Below, one piece after another: positions 25,213 to 32,921 of a DNA stretch of 37,646 nt (position 1 is its first letter; each line of letters opens with the position of its first letter). Below the pieces are notes generated by a model that saw only the letters and a list, made by a program, of their open reading frames with translations, did not search any database and was not told the origin of the DNA. Made by a program: the position numbers and the translations under genes. Source of the DNA: an uncultured bacterium (GTDB taxonomy: Bacteria; Cyanobacteriota; Vampirovibrionia; Gastranaerophilales; Gastranaerophilaceae); NCBI GenBank assembly GCA_902788345.1, contig CADAJP010000011.1, forward strand, positions 1-37,646, in the 5' to 3' direction.

Positions 25213-25231
25213 TCAGCATCATAATAGTTGG

Positions 25232-25266
25232 AAAAAAGGCCGGATTTTATAATTCGGTCTTTTTTT
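25232..25266. terminator. Terminator between rplT and the sensor kinase gene
   Basis: Arms at 25232-25244 (A-run then ggccgga) and 25253-25266 (ttcggtc then T-run) pair with two G-U wobbles around an 8-base loop. It sits between convergent genes and could serve both. Confidence 0.8.
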
Positions 25267-25272
25267 ATATCA

Positions 25273-26556
25273 TTACATCGGAATTTTTACACAAAATTCT
25301 GTTCTGACATTTTCTTTACTTGTTACGGTGATTTCTCCGCCATGAGCAAGTGCTATTTGCTGTGATAAATATAAACCCAGTCCTGTACCGACTTTACGCA
25401 GTTTTTTTGCGGCTGAATAGTATTTATTAAATATCATTTTTATTTCATCTTTTGGTATTCCCTGTCCATAGTCTATGATTGATATATTTGCATAACCTTG
25501 GCTTTCTGAAATACAAATATCAATATCTTTTTGTGAAAGACTATGATTAAGTGCATTAGAAATCAAATTTTTAACTACTCTTTGCATTTGGACAGCATCA
25601 GCATTTATTTGAAGATTTGAGCTGCATGGAGTGAAATTTATTTTAAGTCCTGATTCCTGCGCTAATGGTTCCATTGTATTTACAATAGATTCTACAAAAG
25701 GATTCAGGTCTATTTGCTCTTTATAAAGTTCAATCCCTTTATCACTTATTTTGTATGTTTCAAGCAAAATCTGAACAAGCTCAAGCAATTCATCATTAGA
25801 CGATTTCATACCGTTAAGGGCGACTTTTTGTTTTTCGGAAATCTCACCGAATTTCTCTGCAATTAATAAATCAATCATATTTGCAGCGGCAATAATCGGC
25901 ACCTTTAAGTCGTGAGTCAGAGTAGCCACAAAATCTGTTTTTAATGTTTCAATTTCTTTTTCAACCGTCACATCTTTTACGATTAAAACATATCTTTTCT
26001 TTTCAATATGAATTAGCGGTTGAGAAGTTATTATAAAATTATTTGTCGGGGTGTGCTTAATAAATGCTTCGGTATTTTCCCAATCCTTGATATTGGATTT
26101 GTCCTCAGGTAATTGTATGTATTCAAGAAGGTTTTTACCGATTATATTGTTACCCTTTTTTATGCCAAACCATTTTAATATTTTTGGGGTAGCTCTTAAT
26201 ATTTCTAATTTGTCATTTATAATCAAAATCCCGTCTGAAAGAGAATTTATAACGGATTCTAATAATCTGTTTTGGTTCATCAATTCAGACTGATATTCGG
26301 CAATCATGCGTTCTCTGTCGTTGAGGGTTTCAACCATTCTATTGATACTGTCTGTGACATTCTGATATGTCGGATGGTCAATTTTATCAATTTTTGTCGA
26401 TAAATCACCATATCTTATAGAATCAACAGTAGTTGTAACTTTACCAAGATAATCATTAATTTTTGACCAGCGTTTATTTGATTTTCTTGTAATAAAGAAT
26501 AAACAAATAAATACAATAATTATACCTATATTAATTATGTAAAGATATGGTGTCAT
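25273..26556 (-). CDS. Membrane sensor histidine kinase (PAS)
   Basis: 427 residues. One N-terminal membrane helix (about 3-23) is followed by a HAMP-like linker (28-85), a PAS domain (about 95-200, starting NRLLESVINSLSDGILIIND), a HisKA dimerisation domain with phospho-accepting His215 in T-L-T-H-D-L-K-V-P, and a C-terminal HATPase_c with N box NLISNALNHS, G1 DYGQGIP, F box and G2 GTGLGL. No periplasmic sensor domain is present, so the PAS probably senses a cytoplasmic signal. No response regulator gene is adjacent, making it an orphan kinase. GGAGAG precedes the start; its promoter overlaps the divergent one at 26550-26578. Confidence 0.93.
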   Translation of the reverse strand: MTPYLYIINIGIIIVFICLFFITRKSNKRWSKINDYLGKVTTTVDSIRYGDLSTKIDKIDHPTYQNVTDSINRMVETLNDRERMIAEYQSELMNQNRLLESVINSLSDGILIINDKLEILRATPKILKWFGIKKGNNIIGKNLLEYIQLPEDKSNIKDWENTEAFIKHTPTNNFIITSQPLIHIEKKRYVLIVKDVTVEKEIETLKTDFVATLTHDLKVPIIAAANMIDLLIAEKFGEISEKQKVALNGMKSSNDELLELVQILLETYKISDKGIELYKEQIDLNPFVESIVNTMEPLAQESGLKINFTPCSSNLQINADAVQMQRVVKNLISNALNHSLSQKDIDICISESQGYANISIIDYGQGIPKDEIKMIFNKYYSAAKKLRKVGTGLGLYLSQQIALAHGGEITVTSKENVRTEFCVKIPM

Positions 26557-26578
26557 TCTCTCTCCTGTATGCTATAAT
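26550..26578 (+). promoter_or_regulatory. Promoter for the kdsC-TPR-lysC operon
   Basis: GTGTCA (26550-26555), 17-base spacer, TATAAT (26573-26578) with an upstream TG (TGC-TATAAT, extended -10). The transcript would start near 26585, giving a 33-base leader. It overlaps the sensor kinase promoter on the other strand. Confidence 0.65.
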
Positions 26579-26605
26579 TATAACAGAGAGTGTAGAATTT
26601 GTGAA
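26577..26605 (-). promoter_or_regulatory. Divergent promoter for the sensor kinase gene
   Basis: Reading leftwards: TTCACA (26600-26605), 17-base spacer, TATAAT (26577-26582). Its -10 shares two bases with the opposite -10, so polymerase cannot occupy both. Confidence 0.55.
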
Positions 26606-26617
26606 TAGAGGGATCTG

Positions 26618-27100
26618 ATGTCAGGGATAAATTTACCAAAAACAATAAAAATGGTAATTACCGATTTTGACGGAGTTGTTACTGATAACAGCGTTTATAT
26701 CGGGGATGACGGCATCATGACAAGAAAATTAAATTTTAAAGATATTGTAGGATTTTTTATGCTAAAGCGTCATGGCATTGATGTTGCAATAATTTCAGGC
26801 GAAAAAAATTCAGCTATAGAAACTATCGCAAAAAATTGTGAACTTAAAGAAGTACACCAAAGAATCTGGACAAAGATAGACACTCTAAAAGAAATAATAG
26901 ATAAATACAACTTATCTCAGGAAGAATACTTATATATCGGTGATGATGTTAATGATATAGAATGTTTAAATTATGCAAAATACAAAATTACAGTACCAAA
27001 TGCCGTAAAAAAAGTTAAAGATGTTGAAAATATTATGATAACAAAAGAATACGGCGGTAACGGTGCATTCAGGGAGGTTGCGGATTGTTTGACAAATTAA
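26618..27100 (+). CDS. HAD phosphatase, KdsC-like (KDO-8-phosphate phosphatase family)
   Basis: 160 residues, the C0 (capless, tetrameric) HAD type. Motif I T-D-F-D-G-V-V-T-D at 15-23 carries the nucleophile Asp16 and general acid Asp18; motif II is in I-I-S-G near 57-60; motif III Lys is in the helix before LYIGDD; motif IV GDDVNDIE near 107-114 binds Mg. This fits 3-deoxy-D-manno-octulosonate-8-phosphate phosphatase of lipopolysaccharide synthesis or the related sialic/nonulosonic acid phosphatase; I cannot separate them. AGAGGGA lies at 26607-26613. It overlaps the following TPR gene by 16 bases. Confidence 0.85.
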   Translation: MSGINLPKTIKMVITDFDGVVTDNSVYIGDDGIMTRKLNFKDIVGFFMLKRHGIDVAIISGEKNSAIETIAKNCELKEVHQRIWTKIDTLKEIIDKYNLSQEEYLYIGDDVNDIECLNYAKYKITVPNAVKKVKDVENIMITKEYGGNGAFREVADCLTN

Positions 27101-28572
27101 AAAAGATATACCAAAACATTAAAAATATTAATAAATCGGTAGAGGATTATCAAAATGAATCAGTAATTCAGTCTTTACCGACAGTTGCATATGTAAATAA
27201 AGCTAAAAAACTAATTGAAAGAAAAAAATATGATGAAGCTAAAAAGATACTGATGTCTGCAACAGATATTTCAGGTAAAGATTCTCTTGTTTACAAGTAT
27301 CTTGGTAAAATTGCTGAAATACAAAAGAATTTTAAAGAAGCTTCGGGCTATTATGAAAGATCTGCACTTTTAAACGGTGACGATAGAGAAATATGGCTCA
27401 GATTGGGTATGAGTTATTTATATTCCGATGTGCTTGAAAATGCCATAAATTGTTTTGAAAAAGCTGATAAACTAAGTCCTAATAATACGGATGTATTTAC
27501 AGGCTGGGGTATGGCTTATATGAAACAAAAAAAATATGCACAAGCCAGAGATAAATTTAATACAGCATCAAAAATCAGCAAGTATAATTTTACGGCGATA
27601 TTGCTTTCAGCCGTAATGGAAATGCGTTTGAAAGAATATTCAATTGCTGATGAAAAACTGACATTTCTTGTTAAAGTTGCACCTAATGAGGGAAGTTTAT
27701 ATGAGTATTCGCATTTAAAACTTATACAAGGAAATTTAAAGGAAGCTGAATTATATGCAAAAAGAACTTTAGGAGTAAACAGGTTTATGATGCCTGCATA
27801 TCTTCTTTTGGGCGAAATATATTCAATACAAAGGGATAAGGAAAAAACTTATCAGGTATTTGAAGAAGCACTTGCAAAAAAACTTGAAAATTCCATTTTG
27901 CATTTTGACTGGGGAAAAGCCTGTGTAAGACTGCTTGATTTTGAAAAAGCTCGTGAGCAATTTAATTTGGCACTCGAAAAAGATTCAGAAAATAATGATG
28001 CAAAGATCGGACTTGCATTGCTTGATGCGTATAACAATGATTTTTCAAAATTACATGAATTAAAAGAAAAAAATGAACAGAATGTTTATATTCAGGAAGC
28101 CTGCGGTCTTGAACAAATGAGTATCGGAAATGATAAAGATGCTCTTGAATATTTTACAAAAGCACTGAAAACGGATTCACATCAATCGTATTTGCATTAT
28201 GACCTTGCTCTTATTCATATGAAACTGAAAAATAATTATAAGGTTAGGGAATGTTTTGATAAATTTGTCAGTGAAAATCCAAAATATATAAAAGGTTACG
28301 TTGATTATTCAAAATGGTTGATAGAGATGGCTGATTATGAAGAAGCTAAAAGAAAACTTACAAAAGCACAAGGGTTAGAGCCTGACAATACTGAAATCTT
28401 AAATTTATTATTTTATGCTCATTATACTCTTGTCAAGAAAAACATTTGTGAATATAATATAAAGGTAGCAATTTCAATTGCTCAACAAGCAATAGACTTG
28501 GGTAATTTTGAATACACCCCGCAAAAGCAAGAGCTTGAGGAAATGTTAAATAATCTACAATTGATGAGTTAG
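27085..28572 (+). CDS. TPR repeat protein
   Basis: 495 residues, soluble, with roughly ten to twelve tetratricopeptide units from about residue 35 to the C-terminus (for example AKKILMSATDISGKDSLVYK, YERSALLNGDDREIWLRLG, AREQFNLALEKDSENNDAKIG). It begins with TTG at 27085, supported by a perfect AGGGAGG at 27071-27077 and by the lack of an earlier ATG. No enzymatic domain is visible; a scaffold role is assumed from the family. It overlaps the kdsC-like gene and precedes lysC by 7 bases. Confidence 0.88.
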   Translation: MFDKLKKIYQNIKNINKSVEDYQNESVIQSLPTVAYVNKAKKLIERKKYDEAKKILMSATDISGKDSLVYKYLGKIAEIQKNFKEASGYYERSALLNGDDREIWLRLGMSYLYSDVLENAINCFEKADKLSPNNTDVFTGWGMAYMKQKKYAQARDKFNTASKISKYNFTAILLSAVMEMRLKEYSIADEKLTFLVKVAPNEGSLYEYSHLKLIQGNLKEAELYAKRTLGVNRFMMPAYLLLGEIYSIQRDKEKTYQVFEEALAKKLENSILHFDWGKACVRLLDFEKAREQFNLALEKDSENNDAKIGLALLDAYNNDFSKLHELKEKNEQNVYIQEACGLEQMSIGNDKDALEYFTKALKTDSHQSYLHYDLALIHMKLKNNYKVRECFDKFVSENPKYIKGYVDYSKWLIEMADYEEAKRKLTKAQGLEPDNTEILNLLFYAHYTLVKKNICEYNIKVAISIAQQAIDLGNFEYTPQKQELEEMLNNLQLMS

Positions 28573-28579
28573 TAGTAAA

Positions 28580-29845
28580 GTGAAAGACATTATTGTTCAA
28601 AAATTCGGCGGAACTTCGGTTGCCGACATAGAGAAAATAAACCACGTTGCCGATGTGATAATAAAAGAAAAAGAAAACGGGCATGATGTGGTAGTTGTTG
28701 TTTCAGCAATGGGACATACTACAGATCATCTGGTAAAGCTTGCAAAGTCCATTAATGCAAATCCGTCAGAGCGTGAGTTGGATATGCTTTTATCTACGGG
28801 TGAATGTGTATCAATGTCATTACTTACTATGGCAATTCAGGCTAAAGGCTATAAAGCAATCAGTTACAATGCTGCACAAATCGGAATTATAACAGAAAAT
28901 GTTCATACAAAAGCAAGAATTATTGATATTAAAACAGACAAATTAAGAAAAAGTCTTGATGAAGGCAATATTATAGTTATTGCAGGTTTTCAGGGCGTTA
29001 CAACAGAAGGTGAAATTACAACTTTGGGCCGGGGCGGTTCAGACACTTCCGCTGTTGCAATAGCATCGGCGCTTGATGCTCAAAGGTGTGATATTTATAC
29101 AGATGTAGAAGGGGTTTATACGACTGACCCCCGAATAGTTCCGAATGCGTCAAGGCTTGAACAAATTTCTTATGAAGAAATGCTTGAACTTGCCCATGCG
29201 GGAGCAAATGTTTTGCACCCAAGAAGTGTTGAAACGGCAAAACAATATAAGATGCCGCTAAGAGTTCGTTCTACATTCAAATATGATAATAAAGGCACGT
29301 TAATATTAGGAGTTGAAGATATGGAAATTAATAAACCTGTTGCAGGGGTTGCTGCAGATTTATCACAGGTCAGAATAGTTGTATGCGATATTCCGGATAC
29401 CCCGGGTGAAGCTGCAACATTATTCGGAGCTCTTGCAAAAGAAAATATTTCTGTTGATATGATTATTCAGTCTTATGCACGCAAAGTTTCAAATACTAAT
29501 GATATTGCGTTCACTATAAATCAGGAAGATTTGCCAAAAACTCTTGAAATGCTTGAGTTAATAAATAAAGAATTAAAAGCCGGTGATATTAGCTATGATG
29601 ATAATATCGCAAAGATTTCTATTATCGGTGCAGGCATGATTGACAGACCGGGTATTGCATCCACAATGTTCCAGACGCTTGCTGATAACAATATCAATAT
29701 CAGAATGATTTCAACATCTGAAATTAAAATCAGCTGTCTTATAAATAAAGAAGATGCCCAAAAAGCTCTGAAAGCATTGCATGATGTTTTCAATTTAGGG
29801 TGTGATGAAATCGCAGAGGTTAAAGGTACTTTACCTGATGTTTAA
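28580..29845 (+). CDS. lysC: Aspartate kinase
   Basis: Phosphorylates aspartate, the first step to lysine, threonine, methionine and diaminopimelate. 421 residues from a GTG start 7 bases after the TPR gene. The kinase domain opens with V-Q-K-F-G-G-T-S-V-A-D and contains STGECVSMSLL, GFQGVTTEGEITTLGRGGSDTSA and YTDVEGVYTTDPRIV. The C-terminal part holds two ACT domains (about 270-340 and 345-415), where lysine or threonine feedback binds. Length and layout match the monofunctional class of cyanobacteria and Gram-positives. Its stop overlaps the convergent gene's stop by 4 bases. Confidence 0.95.
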   Translation: MKDIIVQKFGGTSVADIEKINHVADVIIKEKENGHDVVVVVSAMGHTTDHLVKLAKSINANPSERELDMLLSTGECVSMSLLTMAIQAKGYKAISYNAAQIGIITENVHTKARIIDIKTDKLRKSLDEGNIIVIAGFQGVTTEGEITTLGRGGSDTSAVAIASALDAQRCDIYTDVEGVYTTDPRIVPNASRLEQISYEEMLELAHAGANVLHPRSVETAKQYKMPLRVRSTFKYDNKGTLILGVEDMEINKPVAGVAADLSQVRIVVCDIPDTPGEAATLFGALAKENISVDMIIQSYARKVSNTNDIAFTINQEDLPKTLEMLELINKELKAGDISYDDNIAKISIIGAGMIDRPGIASTMFQTLADNNINIRMISTSEIKISCLINKEDAQKALKALHDVFNLGCDEIAEVKGTLPDV

Positions 29846-30264
29846 TATAAATAATTTATGCTTTTAGGGTTTCTTTTACGGACAACCTCTTTGTATAAAT
29901 TATTTTGCGGAGCGCTATTACTCATTTTCATGATAAGTTTTAGCGCAAATTTTCTTGGATCTGTTTTCGGGTTATCACAAATATATTCAACCTGATTTGT
30001 CGGTTTGTAATCATTTAAGTCGATTGCAAATTTTTTGTTTTCAGGCTCATATTTTCTGAAAATTACGGTCGGTTTATCATTTGTATAGCAAATTTCCATT
30101 TCGAGTCTTGTTCTTATATCAGCTTTATCAATATTTTTTCTTGCCGTATTAAGTTTGTCAAATTTACCTTTTTCCATCGCATATTTTACGACATCTGATA
30201 ATGATTCAGTGTTGAGAAATTTTGCCTGAAAATTTACACCATAGTTATAATTATTTACGTTCAT
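29842..30264 (-). CDS. Small unknown protein with N-terminal F-x-A tag
   Basis: 140 residues, unknown function. The start at 30264 is chosen because AAAGGAG lies just upstream; a longer in-frame version from 30339 adds a 25-residue extension across that site. The N-terminus is Asn-rich and reads Y-G-V-N-F-Q-A-K at residues 8-15, with F12 and A14 aligning with the tags of the proteins at 19689 and 35234. The remainder is mixed alpha/beta, basic at the C-terminus, with no signal peptide or membrane helix. It ends overlapping lysC by 4 bases. Confidence 0.75.
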   Translation of the reverse strand: MNVNNYNYGVNFQAKFLNTESLSDVVKYAMEKGKFDKLNTARKNIDKADIRTRLEMEICYTNDKPTVIFRKYEPENKKFAIDLNDYKPTNQVEYICDNPKTDPRKFALKLIMKMSNSAPQNNLYKEVVRKRNPKSINYLY

Positions 30265-30311
30265 TATTATGCTCCTTTGTAATTTTAAAATGCACGTAAA
30301 AAATAATTTTG

Positions 30312-31121
30312 CTATCCGAGTAAAATTAAACCAAACCAAATAAATAAAATTCCCGACATAATACCGACAATTGACAAATGCCAGTTTCCATATTCTTTTG
30401 CAAGCGGAAGTAATGTATCAAATGAAATATATGTCATTATACCTGCAACACCAGCCATTAAAATTCCGACAAGTATTTGAGGTAAAAATAATCCAAAAAT
30501 AAACATTCCCACCAATGCTCCAATCGGTTCCGTAACACCTGATAAAGCAGCATAAAGCATTGCATAGCGTTTTTTACCTGTTGCCTGATATATAGGCAAT
30601 GCGACTGCAATTCCTTCAGGTATATTATGAATTGCTATTGCTAAAGCTACGGATAATCCCAATGTAACATCTTGAGTGGTCGTAAGGAATGTTGCCATAC
30701 CTTCAGGAAAATTATGAACACAAATTGCAACTGCAGTCATAATACCTGCGCGTTTTAATTTGTAATGTTTGTAGTGATTATTTTCATCAGGAACTTCAGG
30801 ATGCTTTAGTTCATTTGTATCAACGTGATCAGGCAAAAAGTAATCGATAAGAACAGAGAGTATCAACCCTGCAATAAAACCACCGAAAACAAGCCATTCA
30901 AATGAATTAGGAAAGTTTGCTTTAAGCATAAGTTTTGATTCAGGGATAATATCCATTAATGATATAAATATCATTACCCCTGCACTAAATCCAAGTCCGA
31001 GTGACAAGACTTTAAGATTATCTTTTTTTGAAAAAAATGCAACACATCCGCCTATTGCAGTTGTTAAACCTGCAAGCATAGTAAAGCTAAAAGCTATTGC
31101 TACATTTTCGGGTATGTTCAT
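30312..31121 (-). CDS. zupT: ZIP family metal transporter (ZupT-like)
   Basis: Imports zinc and other divalent metals across the inner membrane. About 269 residues from the Met at 31121 (AAAGGAT upstream), with 8 predicted helices. The binuclear metal site is intact: the helix IV motif H-N-F-P-E-G and helix V motif H-N-I-P-E-G, both diagnostic of ZIP proteins. A hydrophilic His/Glu-containing loop (DHVDTNELKHPEVPDENNHYKHYK) lies between helices III and IV. A longer in-frame start at 31175 would place an unlikely 18-residue extension over the promoter. It is single, with its own promoter. Confidence 0.93.
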   Translation of the reverse strand: MNIPENVAIAFSFTMLAGLTTAIGGCVAFFSKKDNLKVLSLGLGFSAGVMIFISLMDIIPESKLMLKANFPNSFEWLVFGGFIAGLILSVLIDYFLPDHVDTNELKHPEVPDENNHYKHYKLKRAGIMTAVAICVHNFPEGMATFLTTTQDVTLGLSVALAIAIHNIPEGIAVALPIYQATGKKRYAMLYAALSGVTEPIGALVGMFIFGLFLPQILVGILMAGVAGIMTYISFDTLLPLAKEYGNWHLSIVGIMSGILFIWFGLILLG

Positions 31122-31143
31122 TGCGTGTAAATCCTTTGAAAAA

Positions 31144-31172
31144 ATTATAACATAAAAGCTTTCATAATGTAA
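31144..31172 (-). promoter_or_regulatory. Promoter of the ZIP transporter gene
   Basis: Reading leftwards: TTACAT (31167-31172), 17-base spacer, TATAAT (31144-31149) preceded by TGT (extended -10). It leaves a leader of about 15 bases. No Zur-type dyad was recognised. Confidence 0.6.
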
Positions 31173-31177
31173 CATTT

Positions 31178-31205
31178 TTGAGAGTTTTATATTTTTTGCT
31201 ATAAT
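31178..31205 (+). promoter_or_regulatory. Promoter of the exported 160-residue protein
   Basis: TTGAGA (31178-31183), 16-base spacer, TATAAT (31200-31205) with an upstream TGC (extended -10), 24 bases before the start codon. Confidence 0.7.
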
Positions 31206-31229
31206 GTAATAAGATAGAGGTATAATATT

Positions 31230-31712
31230 ATGAAAAAAACGCTTATTTCACTATTAGTTTTAATGTTAACAGGTATATCTTGTGTTTTCGCTTCTGAAGT
31301 TACCAAGTTTTCAAGAGGCTTCATAAAACATTTCAAAGATTGCGATGTATATGAAGAAACAGTTACTTCAACTTTTGAAGATGAGGAATTCAAATCACAA
31401 AGAAAAATTCTCGGTTGGAAAAACGGAGTCTGTCGTTATACTGAAACTATTACCTCTAAATCCGGCGGATACAGATTAAATTGTAATTTCCCTGAAATTC
31501 AGGTTGATGAATTGTATGATGCAATGAGAAATCGTTCAAAAACTCCGGAAAGATTTAATTTAGAAATTTTTACTCCCGAAGTTGATCCTAAGACAGGTGA
31601 AACTGTTTATGTAACAAAAGGAACCACTCTTATTAAGGGGAATAAAGCATATATCGCCTGGGCGAAATATCAAAATAACCCATATTTTTGCAAAGCTGAA
31701 AAGATAAGATAA
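31230..31712 (+). CDS. Exported protein of unknown function
   Basis: 160 residues with a clear Sec signal peptide: M-K-K, a hydrophobic core at about 4-18 and a likely cleavage after Phe-Ala-Ser near residue 22. The mature part has four Cys (about 37, 65, 82 and 155), which could form disulfides made by the VKOR-DsbA fusion. It is predicted beta-rich with repeated T-x-T-x strands. I recognise no family. ATAGAGG lies at 31213-31219. It converges with the next exported gene, with 9 bases between stops. Confidence 0.75.
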   Translation: MKKTLISLLVLMLTGISCVFASEVTKFSRGFIKHFKDCDVYEETVTSTFEDEEFKSQRKILGWKNGVCRYTETITSKSGGYRLNCNFPEIQVDELYDAMRNRSKTPERFNLEIFTPEVDPKTGETVYVTKGTTLIKGNKAYIAWAKYQNNPYFCKAEKIR

Positions 31713-31721
31713 TTTGATTTG

Positions 31722-32882
31722 TTAAAAATCCATATTCATAAAGTCATCTTCTTTTTTAAAGTTCTTTTTGACTTTGGCAGAGCGGACTTTTTCGATTCTC
31801 TTTCTTGATTTCTTTGATAATTTTTTGTAAGCATTATCAAGTGATATTTTAGTAATATCTTTTCCTGTTCTACGATCGAAGAATGTAAGCCAAAAGCTTC
31901 TGTTTATATTGTCAACAGTAAAGGATACATCTGCAATAAGTCTGTCGCCGGGTTTAACTTGTTTGAACATAAGCTTTGTACTGCCAAAAATAGAAGGGCT
32001 AAATTTTACACCGTAATCGTTAATTAAAGCCATGTCGAATCCCGAAAGTGTTTTATCGGACAAATTTGAAATGAGCAAAGTTAATGTTATAGTATTTGTT
32101 TCCCCAAAAGGATCTTTTTCATGTTTTATTTCGTTAATATTAATTGTTAATCCGTCATATAAAATTTCTTCTTTTTTTAAAGCTTCTTCTTTATACACCG
32201 GAAGATCCACAGAAGTATTAATTTTGACTTTTATCTGGTCGCCAGGAGCAATCATAACTTCATTACCCTTACGAATCAACGCCGCTCCAAGACCTATTGC
32301 ACCACCGACTGCCGCACCTCCGGCAATTGTATATCCGTGAGATGCGATTGCCGCTTCTAACCCAAACCATTGCAATGCGGCTAAACCGCCGAGTGCACCG
32401 CCAACAGCCGTATAACCCACATCCTGAGCAATAATTTTGCCTGCTTCTGCCACAGGATGTAATTTTGTTGTCATTTTACCTTCGATTGGTATTTCTCTGC
32501 CGTCAGGAGTTACAAGATAGTCAAAAGTTAGCGTCAAAGATGCTGCACGCCCTAAACGTTTTGCTGCAGTGGTATTTACAAGTGTTCCGTGCGCAATAGT
32601 TCCTTTAGGGATTATTATACCTTTGTTTCCGTAAACATCGCCTGTAACTTCCGCAAAAAACTCATCTCCTTCCATTGAAACCGATGAATCAAGAACTTGT
32701 GAAACGGTCATATGTATTATGTCTTTACGGTTCAGCGTTTCAACTTTACCTGTAAACAGTTCACTTTCCTGCGGAGTATATTTATCAGTTTCCGTAACAG
32801 AGCCCTTTAACGGTTCCATTGCAAAAACCATTGAAGTACACAAATATGTTATTACAAAAAATAAAGATAATATCTTTTTCAT
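31722..32882 (-). CDS. Exported protein of unknown function with Gly-rich segment
   Basis: About 386 residues starting at M-K-K-I-L-S-L-F-F, with a signal peptide to about residue 21 (V-F-A). A beta-rich domain (about 50-140) contains G-I-I-I-P-K-G-T-x-A-x-G, similar to a motif of conjugation and OM-export beta barrels of the TrbI/VirB10 type, but nothing else of those proteins. A Gly/Ala-rich hydrophobic stretch at about 155-200 (AVGGALGGLAAL, AGGAAVGGAIGLGAAL) could insert in membrane. The last 120 residues contain a DUF4352-like beta domain and a Lys/Arg-rich tail. An in-frame Met at 32918 precedes, but the signal peptide and promoter position favour 32882. Confidence 0.72.
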   Translation of the reverse strand: MKKILSLFFVITYLCTSMVFAMEPLKGSVTETDKYTPQESELFTGKVETLNRKDIIHMTVSQVLDSSVSMEGDEFFAEVTGDVYGNKGIIIPKGTIAHGTLVNTTAAKRLGRAASLTLTFDYLVTPDGREIPIEGKMTTKLHPVAEAGKIIAQDVGYTAVGGALGGLAALQWFGLEAAIASHGYTIAGGAAVGGAIGLGAALIRKGNEVMIAPGDQIKVKINTSVDLPVYKEEALKKEEILYDGLTININEIKHEKDPFGETNTITLTLLISNLSDKTLSGFDMALINDYGVKFSPSIFGSTKLMFKQVKPGDRLIADVSFTVDNINRSFWLTFFDRRTGKDITKISLDNAYKKLSKKSRKRIEKVRSAKVKKNFKKEDDFMNMDF

Positions 32883-32888
32883 ACTTAT

Positions 32889-32918
32889 ATTATACTCCAT
32901 AAGTACAACACAGGGCAA
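32889..32918 (-). promoter_or_regulatory. Promoter suggesting a leaderless mRNA
   Basis: Reading leftwards: TTGCCC (32913-32918), 18-base spacer, TATAAT (32889-32894), then six bases and the ATG at 32882. The expected transcription start coincides with the start codon. GGAG 12 bases before the ATG overlaps the promoter spacer. Confidence 0.5.
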
Positions 32919-32921
32919 TTT

